From Tretioscincus oriximinensis (lineage: Eukaryota; Chordata; Lepidosauria; Squamata; Gymnophthalmidae): a stretch of DNA of 64,000 nucleotides. Under the pieces are notes generated by a model. The model saw nothing but the letters and a program-made list of their open reading frames with translations. It made no database searches and had not been told where the DNA came from. Both the position numbers and the translations under genes were made by a program. The stretch is from the NCBI GenBank assembly GCA_022410635.1, contig JAJVDF010000348.1:334989-398988 (forward strand), in the 5' to 3' direction. Shown one piece after another: positions 1 through 10,079 of this stretch; the stretch's first letter is position 1, and each line of letters begins with the position of its first letter.

Positions 1-480
1 CCCCCCCGCAGTAACCTCCTTTTCGGGCGTTGGGGACTTAGAGGGTGATAGCGGCGACCCGGGAGGGAGGCGAACTATCCCCGGCAGCTTGAAAATAAAA
101 GCCTCAAAGGCTTGGATTTCTCCCGGCGTGGGGGGGGCTGCCCAGTGTTCCCAGGGACCGGCTGGTTCCCCTGGAGTCCCAAGGGGGCTGGGGACGGACC
201 GACTAAGCCTAGAGGGTCCCGTCACACCAGAGGGGGGAGGAATTTCCGACTCACCCCCAGCAGCAGAGCAGAATTCCATAGGAGTCGACCAGAAATAGAA
301 GGGAAAGTCTAGGAGACGCTGTCTATCCTGCAAGAAGCGACAGAAGACTGGGGACTAGCTCCGCCTACAGAAGGCACCATGGGTAGGGAGAGTCCATTAT
401 TCAGTTCTGTCGCTTCCTGCAGGGGTCTCCTGGATTAACCCATTGTCGACATCCCTTCCCGGTTCCGTCCTCTGTGAACA
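1..480. other. GC/CpG-rich block of unknown nature with an inverted repeat
   Basis: Positions 1-480 are much richer in G, C and CpG than the following DNA. Near-complementary segments at about 311-346 and 405-431 (AGGAGAC ... GAAGCGACAGAA against TTCTGTCGCTTC ... GTCTCCT) could pair with a small bulge. Two overlapping plus-strand frames (89-298 and 112-312) are open but have no recognisable protein similarity. It could be the GC-rich 5' part of a retroelement, an LTR, or an intragenic CpG island; I cannot decide. Confidence 0.4.
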
Positions 481-887
481 AGCAGTTTGCCACACAATGT
501 ACTGTTCAATTTCACTCTTTTTATTGATTTTATGTTGAAAAATGGAAGCTTTCATAGTAAATATTTTCTGATTTACATATGTTTTTAATGAGACTAGCAT
601 GTGGGAAGGAAGAGGCAAAACCAAGTATGATGGGAAAAAGGGCTAGGTTTTGTCAAAGAGTAGCAATAGTAAGAAATAGCATTTGGATAAGGCAATGCAT
701 CCCTACATTATCTCAAGTAAATCTTCCGATATCTATTCGGTACTTTATTTCCAATAGCCACTTCCTCAAGGAACACTTTGCACCCCATTTTCTAATTCAT
801 TTAGGCTGCATCCACATAGCCTATTTTTAACATTTTTGTTCAATCCCAGTGTGGCCCCCAAATATAGTACTTTAGTACCATAGTAGA

Positions 888-1195
888 AGAAAAAGAAGAA
901 CTGGGTTTTTATACCCTGCTTTTCTTACCCAAAGGGATTCAAAGAGGCTTAACAAGGGAATTTTTTGCCCCAAAGCTTATATTCCATCTTCCCCACCAGG
1001 CTGTGGTGGTTCCCATATATCTAGTTGCAGTCAGTTGCAATTTCCTGCAATTCTTGCTTTCGAATAGCTGGGTTGGCTAGAGCTACAGACTAGTAGAAGG
1101 TGCTCACCCCTCCCCACATCCGACACAGGGCTTTGAAACCCAATCTCCCAGATGCGAGACGGTCTCCTTAGCAACTGAGCCATTCGTGCCTAGTA
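888..1195 (-). repeat. tRNA-derived SINE, family A
   Basis: On the minus strand it begins with a tRNA-like head (GGCACGAATGGCTCAGTTGC), has a B-box-like GGTTTCAAAGCCC, then the family body (GAGCACCTTCTACTAG, CCAACCCAGCTATTCGAAAG, CCTGGTGGGGAAGATGGAAT) and ends in GGGTATAAAAACCC followed by a CTT-rich tail. At least nine other copies are in this window. Confidence 0.85.
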
Positions 1196-1253
1196 GGAAA
1201 AAGGACTTTTGGAGCACCTTTTCTAGCTACAGTAAAAAGAACTTATTTGTGTG

Positions 1254-1410
1254 GACCCTGCTACTGGGGGCCTCCATTGTGTGGAGTGCAGATGAGCCAA
1301 AAATGGAAAGAGTGAAGAACTAAAGCACTCTGTATCCAGCTAAATACGCAAATGGCAGGCCCCTTTTCTGGGATACAGTCCAGAATAAGGGTCAGTACAG
1401 AAAGGACTTT
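1254..1410. repeat. Foldback family F4, right arm
   Basis: CAAATGGCAGGCCCCTTTTC and GATACAGTCCAGAATAAGGG with GTCAGTACAGAAAGGAC equal the reversed F4 arm. The left half is unrecognisable. Confidence 0.5.
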
Positions 1411-1455
1411 TGTGGCAGAAGTTTGAAGAGTTGTTTATCTGATATGTCATCTTAC

Positions 1456-1711
1456 CAGCTTTTGTGTCAATCCAGGTGGAGCCCACTCATATGTGACAGT
1501 ATCAAACGTTGGATCCTTCCGGGATACAATTGGGTTGGTTATAATCATGCGATTTCGTTTATAGATACGTACTCCATCGCCTCCTTTTACCCGAGCCGTT
1601 AGTGAAGAATATTTTGAATCAGAGAGCAAGCGGCCAATTTTCCGGTCATCTTCTACATCAGAGCTCAAGTTGTGATCATCCTGACTGCATTTGCATGACT
1701 TGCATATTTTC
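1456..1711 (-). CDS. LMCD1: LMCD1 coding exon 3 (cysteine-rich region and start of PET domain)
   Basis: LMCD1 (dyxin) is a PET/LIM protein reported in muscle as a transcriptional co-regulator; that role is family knowledge. This exon supplies one base completing an Arg codon and then 85 codons. It reads [10 protein letters not shown], then a DDRKIGRLL block, then [16 protein letters not shown], and ends in the PET-domain motif TYEWAPPG. This agrees with vertebrate LMCD1 almost residue for residue and fits TES and PRICKLE clearly less well (TES lacks the GGDG block). The minus-strand acceptor is CTTCCACAG just above 1711 and the donor is GTAAGA just below 1456. The phase joins exactly to exon 2, so that W-R-K-I-C is restored across the junction. 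The open frame continues upward past 1711 into a Met, but that part is intron. The remaining PET sequence and the LIM domains must lie left of position 1. No stop or frameshift is seen. Confidence 0.96.
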
Positions 1712-2797
1712 CTGTGGAAGACAAATGAGGTCATTTATTTGAAATAAACTGGACCCCAAATGGGCATGTGCTCTTTGGGAGGTTCACTGCTGAACTTTTG
1801 AAAACAGTGAAGGTTAAATATCAAAAGAGATCATGACACAGGACAAAAGACTGCGACTGGCAAGAGCTACTTGAGTTGGAATGTCTGTACGCTTAGGAAT
1901 ACAGGAATTCACATGGTGATGGAACTATAAACATCTGTACTATACAAACCGTGCAGCGAGGGGTCATGAGGACACTGGCAAAGCACAGGGACCAAATTTG
2001 TTCATCTGCTAAACTGTAAAGGGACTTCTGAAATAATACAAATATGGTTGAAGTACTGTTTTATGAAGAAAATGTCCTTGCTTCACCCCAATTAATGCTC
2101 TCCAAAGGAATTGAAATCTAGGCAACAAAGTCATTCTTTTGAAGTAAAAATGTTTCCCATTTTATACTCTAGACTTGGGTAACTGTGGTGCTGTTATGCC
2201 ACATTCTTTTGATCCATCTTCAGTCCTGCAGAACTGGACTAAACCAAAGAATTTCCCCCCTTAATTTTATCTAGTTATTATTGTGGTTTATTTCTTTTTT
2301 TATAATCCACCCTGATACTGCAGTTTAAGAAATAAACTTGTTTATTGAATATTTGCATGATAGAATCTCACAACCTAAGTTCCATGAAATGACTAAATGT
2401 CAATGAATAATCAGCAACACATATATTGCACAAAATAGTATGGGTGGGTTGCAAACTGCCAATGAGGCAATTAAAATGCACACTTCTCCCCACACACTGC
2501 ATAAATGTTCCCATACAGAGTGTTGATATAAGAGAAAGATGTGATTTTTGTATCATCTTAGCATAATAGGTTNTTGGCATGAATGAATTCATAGAAGCAT
2601 TAAGCATTTAACAAGGATTAGAATAAGAACTGTTATTGTATACTAACAACTTTGTTTACATAAATTTCTTTATAGTACATTATGCTCTCACAAGCAAGAA
2701 ATTAGGGAAGAAGGACAGATCTGAGATGGGATGGGAGCAGTACTGACTATAGAGAAATCAAGTAAAACACGTTTGCAAGTGTTCTACATGTACAAGC

Positions 2798-2967
2798 TAG
2801 GCTTCCCAGATGACCCCTTTTTGGGGGGAGTGGAAACCCAGTGCTGAGGAAATTTTTTTCCAAAAAAAGTTTTCAAATTGTTTTTAATTTTTTTTCCTCA
2901 GCAAAAAGGTACCCCAAAACTGGGTTTTTACACACACCCTCCCAAAAGGGGTCATCTGGTCATCCTA
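2798..2967. mobile_element. Foldback element, family F1 (copy 1)
   Basis: A 170-bp element whose halves are inverted copies. It starts TAGGCTTCCCAGATGACCCC and ends with the complement of that end (GGGGTCATCTGGTCATCCTA). Matching CCTCAG blocks lie on both sides of an A/T-rich centre. It is flanked by 9-bp direct repeats TGTACAAGC and TGAACAAGC (one mismatch). There is no coding capacity. Confidence 0.8.
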
Positions 2968-4774
2968 TGAACAAGCTAGATTTGAAGTCCATATCCAGTA
3001 GTAAATTGAATTTCATACGTATTTTAGGCAAAAATTTCCAAGCCAAACTTTATCCACTGATATCAGTCTTTCAGCAGCAGAAGTGTCAGAAGAGGTCAAA
3101 GTGAATAGAATATATTTAAATAATTGTGCTAAATGGACATTGTCAAGGGACAAACAAAAAGAACAAAAATTATTAACCTGGGCTGAATAATTAAATCTGG
3201 AAAACATTCCCTCAGATTTAGAGAGAGGGATCTATGGTTTATGAAATTCATATGCAGTGTAACAGGATTCTGAACAGTGAGTCAAGTATAATTATTTTGG
3301 CATCACCCCCTGTTCCTCTGTTGTGCAAACAGAACTCTGTCAGGTGGCTGTGCTTTTCCAACGAGCCAGTGACACAAAGGAATGTTTGTGACTGGCAAAA
3401 GTTCAATTCTGAATGAGTACTAGCATTACATGAATACTAGAATTAGAATCTTTCTGATCTATTCTGCTCTCCAACATACATTAGACCAGTACTATTATGT
3501 TTCATTTATAAAAGCTTTAAGAAACCAAGCAAAGGGATATGTGCGTGTGTGTGTGGCACATAGTGCCATAGAAACAGTTTAAACATAATTCAGTGAATTC
3601 CTTTCTATAAAGAGACATTTTTCCAAAATAGGTTGTTAAAAAGGCTAAAAAGAAAAGACGACAAGGAAAACAACTGAAAAATATTTCCTCTACTCATTTC
3701 TCTTTATATTCAGCTTGAATCTGGATTTAATGTTTGGAAATGCTGGGCAAAAGAATAAATCAATTCCTAAGCTGCTCTGAGAAACTTTTTATAGTTTTAA
3801 GCAACAGTAGATGCAAAATGTAGAAAATAGATAAATAATTCAAGGTGAAAGGGAGAGAATGGTTGTAGCTGGATTTCTGACCCTTCAGTAAAGATTTAAA
3901 GTTCAATATTTGTTGCCACAAGAACTTGCTGCCTAGAAAAATCCCCTGGTTTCCCTTCCCTTCTTAATCCAGTCAAAAGTTTAGGGGAAGATTGAAGATG
4001 CAATGGAGAAAATAAAGGGAAATTAAAAGTCAGAACGATAAAAAGTCCCTTCTTTTGACAAGGGTTGCATCTAGTCTGTTCTCATTTTTAGTACTATTTC
4101 CTTTTGCAGCATCAAAAAANACCTATGCTTTTATTTCTGTCAGTCTACATGCTTTAAACCATATGAGACTTTTCTTTGTACTATGATATTTGCTGTCTCT
4201 ACCGCTCTCCCAAAAAACTTCCCATTGTTATTTATGCGGTTCACCTGACTGTGAATGATCCACAGTCCTGCTCAAGAATTCTGATTAAATGTTGACTCTC
4301 CTTGATGTTGTGAGTGTAAATTCAAGACAAGAAACATACAAGACAAGAAACAGGATTACATAGAGGCTATAGATTAATTATTTCAAGGGATTTCAATTTT
4401 TTGTTCAGAGAAAAATCAATTTCTATAAATATTATCTTTGAAAATCACAAAATATCAAGGCACTTTCTATGAATCAGCCTAGTCAGAGACAGTGTAGTGC
4501 TTTAGAGTAAGTAGTATTACGAGAATTCTTTTAATAGCTTAAAGAGAGAAAAAGGTATTATTAGTGCTGCTGTAATGCTATGAGCAGCAACATGTCTGGC
4601 ACATCAGCCATTATAGCACTATGAGTGTTTGGATGCATCTGTGTTTGTCTTCATGTTGTAACGGAGTGAAAATTGAAGAATCTTTGTCATTTCAGGTTTT
4701 TGCTAAGATACCATTTTCTCTCCTACAGTATTTTAATGGCTATGTAGTTAACAGCATGGGGGTGTTAACTACAA

Positions 4775-5515
4775 TGTTCCTAATTTGGGGATAATTAGGA
4801 AAGGAATCGAAAACAAGTCCGCAAATGTTGTTTTGCCTGTTTATATATCTCTGGTGAGGCCACATTTGGAATACTGTGTTCAATTCTGGTCACCACATCT
4901 CAAGAGGGATATTATGGAACTGGAGAAGATGCAGAAAAGGGCAACAAGAAAGATCAAGGGTCTGGAGCACCTCCCTTATGAAGTCAGGCTGCAAGGTCTG
5001 GGNCTCTTGAGCCTCGAAGGCAACATTTGAGAGGTGATCTGATTGAAGCGTACAAAATCATGCATGGGATGGACAGGGTGAATAGAGAAAAATGTTTTCT
5101 CTATCACACAACACTAGAACCAGAGGGCACTCCTTAAAACTGATGGGTAGAAAAGTGAGAACAGACAAAGGAAAGTATTTTTCACCCAGAGGGTCATCGG
5201 CCTGTGGAATTTACTTCCTGAAGAGGTAGTAGTAGCTAACAGCTTGGATAGTTTCAAGACAGGACTAGACAGGTTTTTGGACACCAAAGGTATAAATGGG
5301 TACTAGGATGGATGTCTGGATGTTGCCTCTGGGATGGAGCAACAGGCAGGACTCCTGAAATACCATTTGCAGGGTGTTATGAACAGGTGCATATTTTGCT
5401 TTCCTCTGTTCACACTGCCCAGGTGCATCTGCTGGGCCTCTGTGTGAGACAGAATGTTGGACTAGATGGGCTGTGGCCTGATCCAGTATGGCTCTTCTTA
5501 TGTTATTATGGAGTG
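4775..5515 (+). mobile_element. CR1 LINE 3' end (ORF2 C-terminus and 3' UTR)
   Basis: A degraded reading frame encodes the CR1 ORF2 C-terminal signature (RPHLEYCVQFW, then MQKRATRKIKGLEHLPYE, then a frameshift into LRGDLIEAYKIMHGMD-like sequence). This is followed by the CR1 3' UTR ending GTTGGACTAGATGGGCTGTG and TGGCTCTTCTTATGTTATTA. The element is 5'-truncated, as usual for CR1. The last ~260 bp closely match the copy at 63740. Confidence 0.9.
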
Positions 5516-6994
5516 GGATGGAACATTGAAAACAGAATCTTCATGGTTGTTTTGATTCATTAATTTTTATTGTTTGATTACTATAAAACTGTACACAATT
5601 ACATACACAATCAGCATGTCTGTAACCACACCATTGGCCCTTTTGCTCCCAACTCCCACAGCCTTAGGGTAAAAATTTCATTGAACTCATTCTGTGTTCC
5701 AAGGATGACATTGAACCACACTTAATATCCCATGATCCCCCTAAACACACACGCGCATGATATTTTGCTAGGCATAGATTATCAGTTTAGTCCATTTCCT
5801 CATACATCCTTCTGTTCATATTTACTAATTCTTTAACAAGGTGGACATTAACAGAGCACAATTCAGAAGATAAATATTTCAATACATTTATTACGACAAA
5901 ATGTATTTTCTGAAGAAAATCCATCTGAAATTAAGATTAAACACCAGAAGAAATAATGCTGCATTTTTATGGTTTGGTCTGAAAAAAGTTGCCCCAGTAA
6001 AATCAAAACAGATCAAATTCGCTAGATGCTTGATTGCTTATGTGACTGCTGGATGGACAGATATATCAAAACTCCCAAATATTTGTATTCAGATAGGTCA
6101 CTCAAATCTTTATAGACTGTTGCTTTGGGAGCTGGGCCTTCGAGAAATGTGACATTTTTGAATAATGACATCATTGCTGAAAGACTGGTGTCCTTTGACT
6201 GGAATGAAAGGATCAAGATGTCAGGGACACAATTTCTTTGGCTGACCTTTTGACAAGGAACATTTTAACCACAAAAAAGCAAGGAAGTGAAGATTAGCTC
6301 AAAATCTAAAGCTAATAATTGAACAGCTAAAGTATTTTTTTAAAAAAGAGGCCATGTATTTCAGAATCAGAGTGACGCTCATACAGTATGTTGGCTTGAA
6401 GCCAAGTCTAATGTTCACAATAGTTTAACAAAAGACAAACATTTCTGTCAGAGTTGCTTAAATGTAAGGAGATTTTTAATGCAAACCTACAACTATGGAG
6501 GCATTCTTATTTACATCAGTATCTGATAGCAAACACGAACACACCATCCAGTTTTTTTAAAAAAATCTATAGCCAATCATGACCTGTTATATAGAAGAAT
6601 TAACGTATGCTATCATTGATATTTGAAATCTCATTGAAGAACCTCAAGCATTCATTTTTCGAAAGAACATATAGTAAGTCTGCCACAATAATACCTCATG
6701 AGTCCTATGGCACAGATTACATAGACAAGCTGAGATTTGGAACAAGACTACAAAGTGTGTTCAGGATTCTGGGATCATTTCCAACAGCAGATACCAAGTT
6801 AGATTTTGGTATTTCCCCACTCCACCACAAATTCTGCAATAACATTCAAACCACAGTTGCTGCTGTTTGGGTAGTGGCACTGATGATAAAGTGATGTTGA
6901 TTAGGATTGTTTTTATTCTTGACACACTTACCAGAATTTCCTTTTCAGGTCTTGAACCCTTTCTGCAATAACCAAGGAAATTCAGAATTCAAAA

Positions 6995-7230
6995 GAGTTG
7001 GTTTTTATACCCTACTTTTCTCAATTGGGAAAAAATCAAAGCAGCTTTTATAACGTTATGTCATTGACAACAGACAACTTGTGAAGTAGGTGGAGCTGAG
7101 AGAGCTCTGAAGAAGAGTGACTAGACCAAATTCNCCCAATTGGCTTTTGTGGAGGAGTGCAGAATCAAATCAGGAGACTTCCAGATACAAGACTGCCACT
7201 CTAACCACTGTACCAGACTGGCTTTCAAGA
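6995..7230 (-). repeat. Sauria-type tRNA SINE (fragment)
   Basis: The minus strand reads GCCAGTCTGGTACAGTGGTT (tRNA head), then TGGAAGTCTCCTGATTTGAT, a TCACTCTTCTTCAGAGCTCT block, CAGCTCCACCTACTTCACAA and a GGTATAAAAACC end. This layout is familiar from lizard and snake genomes and differs from family A except at the 3' end. Confidence 0.75.
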
Positions 7231-7264
7231 AGTAGTTTCTAGTAAGGGGTTACTGTAGAATCTT

Positions 7265-7325
7265 GGAGATTAACACAGGAAATAAGCTTCTGTAGACTAA
7301 ATCTACTTCATCAGGGATTCAGAGG
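7265..7325 (-). repeat. Relic of a Penelope terminal repeat with hammerhead-like core
   Basis: On the minus strand CTGATGA (7314-7308) is followed by A, a 5-bp stem GTAGA/TCTAC around TTTAG, then AGAAGCTTAT. This parallels the motif at 41462, including the downstream GCTTAT. The GAAA element has decayed to AGAA. Confidence 0.5.
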
Positions 7326-7997
7326 TGCATCCCACTGCTCAGCACATGATTCATTATAACTGTTTTTCCCAGTTGGCAAAGAAATCAGCTATATTGAAAA
7401 CCAAAACCAAAATGATTTTCTCAGGTTTAGGCATCATTGTTGTCCCCCATTGAATAGAGAGGGATATTCCCTTCTTTTGAGGATTAATGAGGAGTGATAT
7501 TAAAAACAACAACAACAGGGAGATGTGGTTGGTCGGCAGCTCGATGAGCCAATTCAGGGGCAGCCAATTCAAAATTTTTATTGGAGCTCATAAATTCCTA
7601 ATGGAAAATGACCAGGTTTTTTCCTACCAGAGAAAGGGGTTTATTTTCTTGTGTTTAGAACATATGAAGCATCCTTATTGTGCATCTAAAATGTTCTTAT
7701 GTAGATCTTATGTTCTTTATGTAGTTTGTATGCACGATTCTACCTGTGACGGTATTTGTGACACATGCTTTACACACTCCAATATTAACCTAGACACCAG
7801 GCTACTCTGAGCACTGGCAAGGACATCCATCAAAGTATTCTTAGTATAGAATCCACAGTCTCATTGTTAGAACTGAAATGTGGCAGATTCATATAATACT
7901 TTTTGTATTAAAGAAAACATTTGCTTTTCACCTTGAGCCAAACAGAAATCAAGACAGAACATGAATCTTCATAGCAACAAATGAATTCTCACATTAC

Positions 7998-8086
7998 CTC
8001 CAAGAATGTGGTTCAAAGCTTATGCACATCCCTCTGCATCGTAAACAAGGGATACCTTTTCCTGATGGTGGCTGGCCAATTGATAC
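7998..8086 (-). CDS. LMCD1: LMCD1 coding exon 2 (N-terminal cysteine-rich segment)
   Basis: This is an 89-bp exon of 29 codons plus two bases. It reads [17 protein letters not shown], then [12 protein letters not shown], then the first two bases of an Arg codon finished by exon 3. It aligns with the LMCD1 segment containing SLGQ, a CxxC pair, a further Cys and FEPHSWR, so the cysteine spacing and FEPHSW are kept. The acceptor has a good pyrimidine tract ending TTCTCTAG just above 8086, and the donor is GTAATG just below 7998. The exon starts in phase 0, which matches exon 1. It is too short to stand out as an open reading frame and was found by motif search and splice-phase matching. No disabling changes are visible. 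Confidence 0.93.
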
Positions 8087-8796
8087 CTAGAGAACAAGAT
8101 AGAAGAAATTATTTTAATTGATTCCAAAGTGTTACATACATTACAGGAATAGCAATTTTGAATGCATTTAGAACCAACAGTGACGAAAAGAACATTAAGA
8201 TTTACAATTATTCCATGCAAATCCTACCTTCGTTTATTCTGCAAAACAAGACCAGGTTTTTGAATCACCCTTCACAAATCAGGTTTAGAATTACTCGAGC
8301 CATCTGGAAATACTCAGTTAAATGAAATTTCAAGGACACAGTTTTGCGAGGGAATTAGAATGTCAAGTTTTGTTTTGTTTCATGTCTTAAACCATTGTTT
8401 AATGCCCTCTTGTTGCATACCAATCTTTTAAATCTTTTTAGGATTGAGGACTGAATATTTTTAAAAGCAGCTTCTTTCTTATTCAATCATAACAAGATAA
8501 ATTATTTTAACAAGAAATGCTCAACGGTCCCTTCCACCTGTCAGATGTTTCAGACTTTTCAAAGAAATCCTACTTTTTCAGGCCAAACAAGGGTTTGTTA
8601 AAGTGGTTTTCATGTTACTTGTGGAGAATAATGAGTGTACTTCACATTCAGTTTGACAAGAAAAAATACGTATTGCAAAAAATCAGTTTTTAGCAAGTAT
8701 GAAATTTCAAGCATAGCATGATTGTTCCTGTTTTAATAAGTGTAGAGATGAATATATATACCATAGGGCGAGACAGTGTCCCACAGGTTGGGCCTC

Positions 8797-8911
8797 TAAA
8801 GCTCTTCAGTGTGGCGCTGGGCCTCTGATGTTCTAGTTACTGTGCCACACAGGTGCAGGACAGTAATTAAACCGTCAGAGACCAAGCACCATGCTGAGGA
8901 GCTTCAAAATA
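8797..8911. repeat. Foldback repeat with ~45-bp arms
   Basis: GCTCTTCAGTGTGGCGCTGG, GCCTCTGATG and TAGTTACTGT on the left are mirrored by ACAGTAATTA, CGTCAGAGAC and AGCACCATGCTGAGGAGC on the right, around a loop near 8850. No target duplication was clear. Confidence 0.65.
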
Positions 8912-9484
8912 AGCTAAGAAGACAGGGCAGGAGGGGGGCCCTCCATTAATTTCCCCCAGGGACCCCAAGACCCTACCTTTGCCAACGGTGTAAACTGTGC
9001 ATAGGTACCTAACAAATTATAGGTAACCAAAGCATTTGGGTGCATGGAAAATTCAAATATTTATTCAAACTGCATTGTGACACACTTATTACAGAATATA
9101 GCAGTCCAAGCAATGCTGTATTTTAGAATTAATGCTAGTGGAGGTGGCCCTCTCCACCATGTTGGCTGGATGGCTGGGCAGAGTATGGCATTGTTTAATG
9201 TGCACACCCACCAAGTGCAATGTTCTAGGTCCTGTGGCAGACCTCGGAATGTTGCACTTGTTGATCAGTGTTTTACTAATACTAAAGATATTCAAATATA
9301 GTGGAATATGTAAGCAATGTTAGATGCAACATCAGCTTCACGGAGTCAGACGAAATCTGCCCAAAGTCTGTGGGAGATTATAGTAATTCATCCTATCAAC
9401 CCATAGTCAGAAATAATGAGATAATGTTCATATAATTAGAAAATAGAGTATAATGTTCCTGTGCACTAGGAGACGTTACCACAC

Positions 9485-10075
9485 GTCCCCTTTAAGGGAC
9501 TTGGGAGCCAGCTGTGATTGTGGGCTAGAGAGATTACAGCCTAGCTGGGGGTCTGCTACAAAGAGCAGATGAAAAGCAGAAAGTTTAGAAGTCTGTTGTG
9601 AAAACAACCACACAGACAATAGGCCTCAGGTGGATGCACGGTCTACTTTAGGAAAGGAGAGGAGGAAGTGAACCAAGATTGTTGGTGGCCAGGACTTTTA
9701 AAACCTCCCTTCCAGGAGGAGTTACAGGCAGTCAGCTGGTACAAAATGTCTCCCAGGCTCCCTCTTGCTTCTGTAAACATCCTGTCCTCGGCCCAGCCCA
9801 TTCCTTTGTTCTGGGGTCCTTCAGAGTTCATTTTCTGGCTGGCAGTCTTCTCGCCATGCAGACAGCAGAACACCATCCACCATTGTTCAGAGAAGCCTTT
9901 GCACATACACAGCCAGAAAGGAAGTCAAAGATTAGCCAAGTTACTATTGAAACAAAGGGGCTGGGGTGGGGTTTTACAAAAGTGGCAAAAGTGATTAAAC
10001 AAGAATGCAAAGTAGAAAGCAAACTGCAAAAGCTGAAGTTACAGGCTGGAACAGTAACATTTAACCAATAGTAAA
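9485..10075 (+). repeat. Unclassified interspersed repeat (R1), possibly an LTR
   Basis: Segments CCTTTAAGGGACTTGGGAGC, CTTTGTTCTGGGGTCCTTCA, TCAAAGATTAGCCAAGTTAC and AACAAAGGGGCTGGGGTGGG recur in reverse order on the opposite strand at 48060-48840. There is no clear TG...CA border, tRNA primer site or coding region. Overlapping open frames here (up to 130 codons) have no recognisable similarity and are taken as chance. Confidence 0.6.
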
Positions 10076-10079
10076 TAAA

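Larger units (their letters stand above)
1..1455 (-). other. LMCD1: LMCD1 intron 3 (partial)
   Basis: This lies downstream of exon 3 on the minus strand and runs off the window. It holds a GC-rich block (1-480), a SINE (888-1195) and a degraded foldback copy (1254-1410). No further LMCD1 exon was found in it. Confidence 0.8.
1712..7997 (-). other. LMCD1: LMCD1 intron 2
   Basis: About 6.3 kb between exons 3 and 2, bounded by GT-AG sites. It contains a foldback element (2798-2967), a CR1 tail (4775-5515), a Sauria-type SINE (6995-7230) and a Penelope terminal relic (7265-7325). The remaining stretches (2980-4770 and 5520-6990) show only AT-rich unique-looking sequence, a single hairpin-family arm near 2210-2265 and a short GT run near 3543. 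Confidence 0.85.

Noticed and set aside
888..1195. tRNA genes at the SINE heads
   Set aside because: The A and B boxes are degenerate, the cloverleaf is not complete and the sequences continue into SINE bodies; all copies are SINEs.
1456..1711. Assignment to TES or PRICKLE instead of LMCD1
   Set aside because: The [17 protein letters not shown] and [15 protein letters not shown] blocks match LMCD1 closely; TES lacks the GGDG block and differs throughout.
1712..1734. Upstream Met (MTSFVFHR) as the start of the exon-3 reading frame
   Set aside because: It lies beyond a good acceptor (CTTCCACAG) and the true upstream residues are supplied by exon 2; this part is intron read-through.
9668..10071. 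Overlapping 108- and 130-codon frames as a gene
   Set aside because: They lie in an interspersed repeat also found at 48060-48840, and the frames are not preserved between the copies.
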